In this document: one piece after another, positions 12,082 through 20,645 of the stretch
Layout of the letters: each line of letters starts with the position of its first letter
Position numbering within the stretch: position 1 is the stretch's first letter
From: Ophioceras dolichostomum
Taxonomy: Eukaryota; Ascomycota; Sordariomycetes; Magnaporthales; Ophioceraceae
Reading direction: 5' to 3'
DNA length: 64,000 nt
NCBI GenBank assembly: GCA_003049485.1
Contig: PYST01000172.1
Coordinates: forward strand, 21,259 to 85,258
The notes under the pieces: model-generated
What the model was told of the DNA's origin: nothing
Databases searched by the model: none
What the model saw: only the letters and a program-made list of their open reading frames with translations
Program-made: the position numbers and the translations under genes

Positions 12082-12452
12082 GGCCCGGCAGCAGCAGCAG
12101 GTGGAGGACGGGACGAGACCATCGGCGGCATCATCGCGCCCATCGTCGCGCAGGGCGTGGCCCAGGCCCCGCTCGTGCTGCAGGGGCTGGCCCTGATGGG
12201 GGTCCGACAGAACAAGGCGCACAAGTCGACTCGCAGCGTGCTGAGCTGGGCGTCGGACGACTCCTACGAAGCCCTCGTGGCGATGGGGTTCGAGGTGCTG
12301 CAAGCTTTTGAGCAGATCACCAACTTGCCTGAGACTGTGAGTCTTTTTTCTTTTTTTTTCTCGGCCGCCACCCCATTCCTTCCTTCATCCCTTCATCTTC
12401 GATGCGTGCGTGGCATGGGCTAACGCTGTCACAGTGGTCGAATTTGCTTTAG
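8487..12452 (+). CDS. nag3: GH3 beta-N-acetylglucosaminidase fused to GNAT-like acetyltransferase domain
   Basis: Predicted intracellular enzyme that would release GlcNAc from chitin oligomers. Five exons: 8487-8539, 8823-8941, 9355-10632, 10757-12336, 12435-12452; 1015 residues, no signal peptide. All phases agree; the second donor (GTCCGT) is weaker, and the last exon encodes only WSNLL. Residues 1-350 form a NagZ-like GH3 barrel (VDQENGGV near 100, GKHFPSYGN near 187, ISECLEMEAL near 274). A second alpha/beta domain follows to about residue 620, with ITRASCIIIVTADANRN. After a Gly/Ser linker, residues about 640-1010 resemble a GNAT acetyltransferase with a motif-A-like RNVSIGRSLQRR near 715, interrupted by Gly-rich and (GN)n low-complexity inserts. 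GH3-acetyltransferase fusions are known in fungi, including, as I recall, a Rhizomucor miehei enzyme. Nucleophile Asp is replaced by Glu, and the bacterial Asp-His dyad is not evident. The symbol follows Trichoderma NAG3. Confidence 0.9.
12040..12081 (+). repeat. (AACGGC)7 repeat inside the GH3-GNAT gene
   Basis: Seven perfect AACGGC hexamers encode an alternating Asn-Gly run near residues 911-925. The repeat is in frame and probably length-variable between strains. It sits in a loop-like insert of the acetyltransferase half together with Gly-rich tracts, so it is likely a flexible surface segment. Confidence 0.8.
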
Positions 12453-14188
12453 CCTGGTCTCCTGGGTGATGCAGTCGCTCGTACTCTTTTCCTCGTCTCG
12501 AGTATACGCACCATGTGCTCAGGTACCGTTGGCAGTTCATGTTTGATTAGCCCGTCTCTTTGGGATGTATGTTGTTTTGACGTTCGCTCTTTATTTTTGT
12601 CTTCCTTGTTCTTCTCAATTTTGCTTTCCTAGTTCTTCTCTATTTTTGCTCACCTCCATGTCGACTTGTGAAACGAACGACAGTCGATGTGATTTGGTAT
12701 GAGCCTCAAATGTCGATTTAACCAAGTGTGCTGCTGCAACTATTATATTAACAAATAGCAAACATGCCTTGCCATCTCGTCCGTCCCCTTGCTTCGCTTG
12801 TTTCTCGCTGTCCTTCTTGGTGGGTTTACATCCTTGAATAACCCTGAGATCGAATTCCCCCTGAGGCTGTACACACAAAAAAGCGACATCGGCAGGCGGC
12901 AAGATCCTTTGACATGTGCTCGTGGGTTGCATCTCATGATTTTGCTCACGTGCTCCCCGCCCTCAACGGCATCCAGCGCCCCTTCTTTTTGTCTTTCTTT
13001 TGCTATTTTCTGCGCCCTCAGACCTCTCGGAAAGGATTGAGAAGAGGGGAAACTTGTGCTCCCGTTGAGGGTTCAGGTAGCACCTGCTCCTTCTGGAAAG
13101 TGGGCAATTTCTAGCCGGGCGGGCACGAGGGTTTCCTTCGTCTTGTCTGCCTTCAGCCCAGCTTCCACCAATGTTCTGGCGAATCGCACCGATTCCAAAG
13201 TCGAAATTTGATCCAGTCGATGTCGAATGCACGGAATTTCTATCCATATCTTGCAAGTTCAGCTTACTCCAACTTATCTACCACTTCAGCTTTTCGTCCA
13301 GGCATCAGGCATCAACTCCCCAACGGCCAGACCATCAAATCTCACCTGTCATCTTTTCCCATCGCTCGCTCGCTGGTCCAGTGAGGTTGCGCCAGTTGCT
13401 CCCCTCTTCCCCAGCCAGGATAAGCCCTGAAGTGCCGCGACGCCACTTCGGCGGTTCTTCGCTAGCGCGATCGCTGGTCCCACGTCTGATTGGCCACCGG
13501 AGCGATGCGTCCCACCCCCGACCGTTGATTGCCAGTCTGGAAGGACGGGGATCTCGCTGGGTGGCTTGCAATCTCTCCGCGCACCACAGGTTGCAGGCGA
13601 CAGGCGACAGGCGACAGGCGTCAGGGCTCCATCCACAGCACAAGTGGATTCCACTCTGCTGGGCTGGGTGCTTTTCTACTGCCATTCACTTAGCTCCCAC
13701 CAAGACAGCAATATCACAACGGTAATATCACAGAGGAGCGAGTTTTCACCCACAATTCAGACACACGATAACGACCACACAGACGACGACGGCAAAAAAG
13801 GGATCCGCCATAGACCAACTATAGGACTGCGTTCGATAATAGTCTCGTGAAAGGATCGCTACTGCCTGAAGCAAAACAGCATTCGATCCCGTGAGCGAGC
13901 GAGCGACAGACGAAGGCCACTCTGGCCGGCCCGGGTTGAAGGGGCGGCTGACATCCAGCGCCCACAGCGCCCAGCGCCCACAGCGCCCAGCGCCCACGCT
14001 CACCCCATAAAGCGGAGGCAAGGGAAACCCAAGCAAAACACAAGCGACGGGGTTCCTGGCGACGACCCGAATTGCGGAATTGGGGAGGCGAGGCGAGCGA
14101 GCGATCGAGAGCGAACAATTAAGTATTGAGAGTTTGCGGTTGCGCCCGCCGACGTCAGTCAATCAGATGAATATCGGACTACGATGAG
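12453..14188. promoter_or_regulatory. Intergenic region with RON1 promoter and tandem repeats
   Basis: Holds the GH3 3' flank (T-rich, 12540-12660) and the upstream region of the Ndt80-type gene. Tandem repeats are present: a 7-mer CAGGCGA about four times at 13594-13620 and a GCGCCCA/CAGCGCC-type array at 13955-13998. Both are unusually GC-rich compared with their flanks. No convincing ORF was found. Confidence 0.5.
14167..14187 (+). promoter_or_regulatory. Six-codon upstream ORF abutting the RON1 start
   Basis: ATG AAT ATC GGA CTA CGA TGA ends one nucleotide before the ATG of the main ORF at 14189. A second ATG (14184) overlaps the uORF stop in another frame. Ribosomes reading the uORF would need to re-initiate immediately or leak past it, so it could dampen or condition translation of the regulator. 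The sequence is seen directly; the effect is inference. Confidence 0.5.
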
Positions 14189-16957
14189 ATGGCAACCTTC
14201 AATTCAATGGCCACGCCGGCCTCCGGCGATGGGCTCGGGCTGAACATGAATACCGGAGCGCCAATCGGCATGGACGCCTTCGACGCCGACATGTCCTTTG
14301 ACGACTCCTTGCTGTGAGTTTGAGACCCTTTCTTGCTTCTCTAGCCTCTCTAGCCTCTTTAGCTCCTCAGCCTCTCTAGCCTTATGCACAAGGCCGACGA
14401 TTTAGGATGGAGGGCCAACGGCGCAGCAACGAAAAGTGGCAACCATGAGCTATTGCGCAGTGAATATCGCAATCACCTGCCACGGGCAGTGGAGATAAAC
14501 CTGGACACATCAGTCATGTCAACCGTATCTAACCTTGCTCCTTTCGATCGAATAGTGACTCCGTTCAGGGGATTCCGGGACTTCCCTACACGCCGACATA
14601 TGATTTCGAGACCTTCTCCAACACGTTCGAGGACCCATTCGCGTACCCATCTCGCCCGAACTTCGCGGTCGCTTCTGATAATCCGGGAGGTCTGCCTGGC
14701 GGTGTCGGAGGTGCCCCAGCTGTGGCCGGTCCGATTCACGGTCATGTTGGACATGGACATACACACGGACATGGACATGGACACGGCGGACATGGGATCG
14801 GGCACCGCCATCCGGCCGCCGACGCCGACGCTGGGTTTGCGGACCAGGAATCGTCTCCACAGGACGAGGAGCTCGACAACAAACTGCTGAGCTTCTCGGC
14901 ACCAGTATCCAAGGCGACACTAGTGGACGAGAATGGGCAGTTCGTGGAGCCTGGGATGACGGCCGAGCTGTACGGCATGTTCTTCGTCGCCGAGGACGTC
15001 TTCGGCGCTGATACCAACCCGGGAAGCCGCCCTCTAGAGCTGACCTGCTACCGCCGGAACCTGTGGCAGTGCTCAGGCCAGATCACTCTGCCACGCCATA
15101 ACCTATTGCACATCCTGACCGATCAGGGTGTGCAGGAGCCGATCGTCGAGCTGGCCGCCTCTATCACGGCTATCGAGTCTATCGAAGGCAAGCCGACCGA
15201 GATCATCTCCATCCCCTGGAAGAGCGCGAACCCTGCCGCGGCCGCTGCTGCCGCCGGAAACAACGGCGCGACAGTAGTCGTGGGCGGGGATGACCACCAC
15301 AAGGCTGCCACCGCTCCGGCGCGCCACCCCCTTGACCTTGCAGCGGGCGGTCAGGAGCTCGACGGGAGCGGCCGTGTGTCGCTGCCAGTGTCGTGGAGGC
15401 GCTTGCAGTTCAAGCACGCGACCGCCAACAACGGCCGCCGCAAGGGGCTGCAGCAGCACTATGTAGTGCAGATCACCCTGCTAGCCAAGACCAAGTCCAA
15501 CAACAACAACAGCAGCAGTAGCAGCACTGCCAATAGCTTCATCAAAGTCGCCGAGATCCGGTCGGGGCCCGTCATCGTGCGCGGCCGCAGTCCCCGCAAC
15601 TTCGATAGCCAGAAGAACGTGGCGCTCTCGTCGTCGAACGCGGCGGCAGGCGAGAAGAAGGCCGCCGAGAGGCGAAGCACGACGGTATCCTTGAATGATG
15701 CCGCGGCTCCAGCTGCGCCCATGGCGGTGTCAGCGATGTCAATAAAGACCGATCCGTCGGCGATGAAGAGTGAAATGCCGCAGAACATGCAGATGTACCA
15801 ATCTCTGGGGGGCATACAGGCAAGTGTTAACCTCGATTCTCCACCTCTAGACATTCCATCCGCTACTGCTTTTAGCCCTCCTTCCCCAACTATACCTACG
15901 TACTCCTACCTTCGGCCCCTGATTTCTTAGCAATGTGTGATACGAAAACAGTCGAGAGAGAGAGAGAGAGAGGGAAAAAAAAAGCAAATGGATCGTTGCA
16001 TGGCTTCGCTGGCAGTGGCGCTCGTAATGCGTGTGCACTGAGTAAGCCTAGCATTTTTCGACAATGCACCGCATCACGGAGAGTGGGAGGAGGTGGAAGG
16101 TGGGAGGGTCAGATTCTCAAGTGTCATCCGATGTTGCGATCAACCTGCAACCCTAGCGACCAATCTTGCGTCAACACCTCAGCCCACGTACACCTCGCAT
16201 ACCAGCCTCCCTACGTTAACTTCCCTAGGTACACGGAGATAACCAAACTAAGCCGGTTGGCGATCCACCCACTATAGCAAACTACCGATTGGACCCAGAC
16301 CTTCAACACTGGCCCAAACCCAAACAACCCACAGCAGCAGCCGCCCCCGTCCAAGAAGATCGCACTCTCGTCGCCGACACTCAACCGCCCGCCCGTGCCG
16401 TCCTGGTCGTCCTCGTCTTCGTCGTCCCTGCAGCAGCAGCCGCCGACCCCGACAAAGGGCACCTCCGCACCGCCGCATCGGACCCCGTCCATCGGCGCGG
16501 CGCCTCCGTCGAACACGCTCCCGATCAACCTCTCCCTCTCGGAGGACGAGCGAAGCCCTCCGAACAGAGCTAACTCGGAGTCGTTAGCGAGCCCCCAGTT
16601 CGGCACCGGTGCGGGCGCGGCGGGCGGCTCTGGCGGCAGGACCCTGTCTACGTCTGAGGCGGCGGGCCGTAACCCGGTCACGGGAAGCCCGCTTGAGAAG
16701 GCGGATTTGTTATATGAGTACTTCCCTTTGACTGTGGATGACTGGTAAGTCAACTGGTTCTAGGGGAAGGGGAAAAAAAAGTCCCTCCTCCCTCATAATA
16801 TCGCAGAATACCACGCTAACCGATTCCGCGGTTATCTAGGATGCCTCCAGTCGATGCCATCTACCGTCCCCATGTCGTCCACCACACGATCGTCCCGCCT
16901 GAGATCAAGGCTCAGCAGATGCGGACCAAGGCGAAGCGTTACTTCACGGCGGACTAA
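14189..16957 (+). CDS. ron1: Ndt80/PhoG-domain transcription factor, RON1 type
   Basis: Likely nuclear activator of the GlcNAc cluster. Exons 14189-14313, 14556-15819, 16278-16744 and 16840-16957 give 657 residues. The third intron boundary pair, 15820-16277, uses a GC donor (CAG|GCAAGT); an in-frame TAG just before exon 3 shows that this acceptor and phase are required. After an acidic, low-complexity start and a His/Gly-rich tract (about residues 103-128), the PhoG DNA-binding domain runs from about 165 to 392. It carries TCYRRNLWQCSGQITLPR and the diagnostic VIVRGRSPRNFD. Inside it are non-conserved Ala- and Asn/Ser-rich inserts (about 225-240 and 310-325). A long Pro/Ser-rich region leads to a C-terminal box, EYFPLTVDDWMPPVDAIYRP, from about 608, which I recognise as typical of this subfamily. 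In Trichoderma reesei RON1 controls the equivalent cluster. A six-codon uORF ends next to the start codon. Confidence 0.92.
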
Positions 16958-18118
16958 ACATCGACGACTGGCAACCAGAAGTCATGCCGTGATTCTCTTT
17001 TTTTTTCATCTTGACGAAGGAAACCCGGGTCTCCTCAAGCCATAATTCCCCCAGATTTCTTTCTCCAAGGATTATCTTTCTGGTTATCTGAGAATTGTAC
17101 CAACCAACGCCAGCACTTGGCCCCCTCGGCGACTTCATACCTACCACATTTAACGCAGCTAAGCGATGAGCGTGCTTCATAACGACTTTACGATACAATT
17201 CTGTTGTCTTGTGACCTTGGATGGCGTTTACTTTGTTCTTTTTTTCCTCTTACCCTTATCTCTATAAAACTGGCTCTTTAATTTTGCAGTCGGAAACACT
17301 GGATGCTAGGCACCTACCGAGGTAGGGAGGGTAGCTGGATACGCGTACCTTGGGTTTTTGGATATCTCTCTATTTGTTCTCCCCTTTCTTTCCGGGCGGT
17401 TAAGGGGCTTCGTGTACCATAAGAAATATGAATATGCTCAACGTCGAGATCATGTCGACCAAATCTACTTCTACCAACCTTTCTCATCTAATTTCAATGA
17501 TGTGGGGAGGAGTCGAACGCAAGTAACCGCTCATCGGCGATGGGGAGTCTTAACGAACTGGCTACGTAAGAGCACACGACGGCATTATAAAGAAGAAGCA
17601 TCCAGAAATCAACGCATGTTATTCTGAAAAAAAAACTCTTGCCAAGCCAGGGAAAGTAAGGTAGGTAGTCGAGGCAAACGCGAAAAAATAGTATCAAAAG
17701 CACGAAGTGCCCAACGCTGCTTGCTGTCGACCCCGTCACGAAATATGCACAAACCACTTAAAGTGAAGTTCCCCCATAGAAGAGAAAAGAATACGAGGGG
17801 GAAGAGAACAAGCCGGAAATAGCAAAAATAGGTGAGAGTAGAAGAAGAGAAAAGAATCAAATGCAAAACCTAATATGCTCGTGCCCGCCGTCCGTCTTTC
17901 CTTCTTTCTATGTACAGTAGGTTGCTTGAAATATGATACGGGGTAGATGTTGAAAGATTGTATGTTTATGGTGGCCGTGTGTGGCAGATGGATCGTAGGT
18001 AGGATAGGTGACTGTAGGTACCCGAGTACTCGAGTACCCGTGTAGAATGTCCAGGGTGGTGATGTGAAGTTCCCTATTGATCAGGAGGGGAAGGAAGTAG
18101 AGATGAGTTGAGGCCGCC
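16958..18118. other. Convergent intergenic region (ron1 and hexokinase 3' ends)
   Basis: The 3' flanks of two converging genes. It contains a tRNA-like relic on the minus strand (about 17502-17585) and a near-perfect palindrome at 18017-18038. A CACCTACCGAGGTAGG-like motif lies near 17310, and an A-rich block near 17625-17640 may serve in 3'-end formation. There are no plausible protein genes. Confidence 0.45.
18017..18038. repeat. Near-perfect 22-bp palindrome in the hexokinase 3' flank
   Basis: The two halves, GGTACCCGAGT and ACTCGAGTACC, are reverse complements except at one position. It lies about 80 nt past the hexokinase stop codon, so on the transcript it could form a hairpin in the 3'UTR. 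It could equally be a protein-binding site. Confidence 0.5.
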
Positions 18119-20258
18119 TTAGTTGGCCTTGCCAGCCTCAAGACACGCCAGCGCAACAGCCGCGCCGAGGAGCGAGCTCTCCTTCGCAGCGACGAGTGTG
18201 ATATTTCCCGTCTCCACGGCAGTGCTGCTAGACGCGGTACCGCTGCCTTCACTATCGTCTGAGGATGGAGATGGCGTAGAGACAGTGAGCAGCTCCTCGA
18301 TGTGCCTCTGGCAGTTTGCGAGGAAGCCGGGGTACTGCTCGATGACGGAGCCGTTGAAAGCGACCACGACGCGGTCGAGCGCCAGCTCAGCCTTGGTCTC
18401 CTCGATGAAGGCGGCGTCGCGTGCTGTTGCTGTTGCGGAGGTGGAAAGGGAGCGGAGGTACTCGGCCTCGCCGTCGGTCTTGAGCCGCCACAGCGCGGTG
18501 ACAGCGGCTGCGACGAGGGCGGCGGAGCGGCGCGTCACGAGGGACGCGAGGGTCCGCAGCACGGCCATGTCTGATGTCGTGGGGGCTACGGGGGAAGGGT
18601 GGCGTGCGGAGAAGGTGGATATCGCGGCGGAGAGCGAGGGGGTGACGTCTCTGTGTGCAGCAGGGGTGGAAACGAAACGTGTCAGCAGGCAGTAAGTTAC
18701 GGTAGGTAGGCAGGTGAGGATCTAAACGCGCAGATAGTGGTCGGAGGGAGGAGAGGGCGGAGCGGGCTGGCGCATACGGAAGGAAGCTTTTCCCATATTG
18801 CCTAATATGAATGGGTACCTGCGGTAGTGTGTACCGCCCGCCCGTTGGGTGCTCGTTGGGTGTGGGGTCGAGGGGTGGTGGGTGTAGGATGGGTGTGAAA
18901 TTCCAGGAGTTAGATACGGAAAAAGACGAACCGTTCTATCAAGGAGATAGTTTCCGTGTCGAGCGAGTAAGGCTTGATCAGGCTGGGCGGGACAACGCCG
19001 CCGAAGAGACCGTCCGTGGTAGTTTCAATGGCTTCGACCAGAGCCAGCCTGACAATCTCGCCCAGGTAGTAACCTGCCACGAAGTGTTCCAGCGGTTGAA
19101 AATCCGGCTTCGGGTGGGTGGCGTTCAGGTGATGGTCCCACCTCGTCATGGGCAGGAGGCCGCCGCCGAACATGCCCATCTCGGTGTTGATGATGACATG
19201 ACTGGCCTTGTCGAACCAACTGGCTGGCCGGCATCCGAACTTGGGGCGGTCGATAGTTGACACGGGCAGGTGGACAGCGATGTTGAAGCCCGTGCCTAGG
19301 ATGAGCCCAAACCGTGTGGAGTGGCTCCGGTACGACTCCGAGAGCAGCGTGGCCGTGGAGTCGTTTACGATGGCCTCGAGCTCTACGTTGAGTCCCTTCT
19401 TGCCGCAGGCGATTTGGATGAGCTCTCCAAGGTCTCGACCTACGAGACCATCGGCCGCAAGGAAGCCTTTGCCCATGCCTTGTAGCAAGCCGCCTTTGAG
19501 TGATGTTTGTCTGGAAGTGTTTCAGGCAGCTTTCGTAAGTTGGGTGATTAAAACCAGAGTTAGGTTTAGGAAGGCACTTACTCGATAGGAAAACTCCAAG
19601 CCAAGCCCATTGGTATCGGCTTCTCCACGCCATTTCTTTGCCCATCAAGCGCTGAAGATATTGTCTCCAAGATCCGCGCAGCCACCCAGTCGAAGAAGGC
19701 CATTCCCACGAGGCCCTTTACGTCGGCGTCGATCCTAAAAGTGCTGATGCGAACAATGCGGCTGGTGGGCTCTGATGTGTGCGTTTGGCCGTCTCCTCCC
19801 TCCGCTATCCTGCCGGTCAGCTCCACCAGGGCGACACGCAGTGTCGATCCGCCGATATCCAAGGCGAGATAACGCCCAGATTCGGAACCGTTTGGTAGCT
19901 GGTGGTTGTACGACGGCAGCATGCATGCCTGGCTGACCCAAAGTCGTTCACGCATCTGCGTCTTGAGCTGGGTGGCAAAGCCCCGCAGTGCGCCTGGGGA
20001 CACAGGCCGAACGAATAACTCCTCCGCCTCCCGCAGGAAATCTTCGACGGTCCTCCGGCGGGCGGTCGTGCTGGAAGGGGCGGCGCCGGTGCTGGTGCTG
20101 GTGCTGGTGCTGGTGCCCTCACCACTCCCTTTCAGAGCAGTGGGGTTGATCCAGAAGGCCAGCAGTGCTTGGAGCAGCATCTTGCCCTTGAGCAGGGACT
20201 TGAGGGCGGCGACGAGGACGTTTCGTAGTGTTGCCATGGCAGAAGTGAGCGACGTCAT
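18119..20258 (-). CDS. hxk3: Hexokinase-family kinase, probable GlcNAc kinase
   Basis: Expected to phosphorylate GlcNAc at O6 with ATP, the first committed step. Exons 20258-19582, 19510-18932 and 18650-18119 give 595 residues, longer than the usual 480-500. Hexokinase landmarks occur in order: phosphate loop LALDIGGST (134-139), FPIEQTSLKGG (about 223-233), substrate loop QGMGKGF (236-242), catalytic Asp276 in IVNDSTATLL, LILGTGFN, and VAFNGSVIEQYPGF plus AAKESSLLGAAV near the C-terminus. The substrate loop lacks the Trp-Thr-Lys of glucose hexokinases (Thr replaced by Gly239), in line with a non-glucose substrate. The N-terminus has a hydrophobic stretch (13-37) and a Thr/Ser repeat (49-57). 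A second in-frame ATG at 20237 has a better context (GCCATGG) and may be the real start. An ATGTCATGA mini-uORF overlaps the first ATG. It diverges from the deaminase gene across 4.1 kb. Confidence 0.9.
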
Positions 20259-20263
20259 GACAT
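20255..20263 (-). promoter_or_regulatory. Two-codon uORF (ATGTCATGA) overlapping the hexokinase start
   Basis: On the minus strand ATG TCA TGA begins at 20263, and its stop overlaps the first in-frame ATG of the hexokinase ORF (20258). A better-placed ATG follows at 20237 with context GCCATGG. The arrangement may favour initiation at 20237 or regulate output. Functional effect is inferred. Confidence 0.4.
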
Positions 20264-20450
20264 CGAAAGAGAGAAGGGTGAACTGAGAGGTATGGATGGG
20301 ACGAGGATGATCGTCGATATATCATATCCTTTCGGGGGAGAGAGAGCGTGACGTTGTTGGTGACAGGGTGTGCAAAAGGGGGAATGTTGCCGTGGGTAGG
20401 TGTAGGTGTCTAGAATACGAGCCAAAAGCCACCGCACATGCGTGGTGCCT

Positions 20451-20457
20451 CACAAAA
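20451..20457 (+). promoter_or_regulatory. Single MSE-like CACAAAA site upstream of the hexokinase gene
   Basis: Reads CTCACAAAAG on the plus strand, about 195 bp upstream of the hexokinase ATG, and fits the NCRCAAAA core of Ndt80 elements. A single match of this length is expected by chance every few kb, so support is weak. Confidence 0.2.
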
Positions 20458-20597
20458 GAGACATTCCCTAAGAACACGGACGGTCCGAAAGGCCCCTGGT
20501 GGATTGGTAGGGAATGTGCCCCGACGAGAAGACAACGAATGAAAAAGAAGGTCCGAAATCTTCCAAGGGGAAAAGACTAGGTTACGAGTTTCACGGT

Positions 20598-20645
20598 GGT
20601 TGCTGATGTTGCTGATGGTTGCTGATGTTGCTGATGGTTGCTGAT
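20598..20645 (+). repeat. 19-bp tandem repeat (GGTTGCTGATGTTGCTGAT), about 2.5 copies
   Basis: Two perfect 19-bp units plus the first 10 bp of a third. Each unit is itself a near-duplication of TTGCTGAT. It lies about 340 bp upstream of the hexokinase ATG. Confidence 0.85.

Noticed and set aside
11238..12224. 328-codon antisense ORF over the GH3-GNAT gene
   Set aside because: Shadow of the GC-rich sense frame; Pro-rich translation. The same applies to the antisense ORFs over dac1, the GH3 barrel and dam1.
17502..17585. Functional tRNA gene
   Set aside because: A- and B-box-like words are present, but acceptor, T and anticodon stems do not pair.
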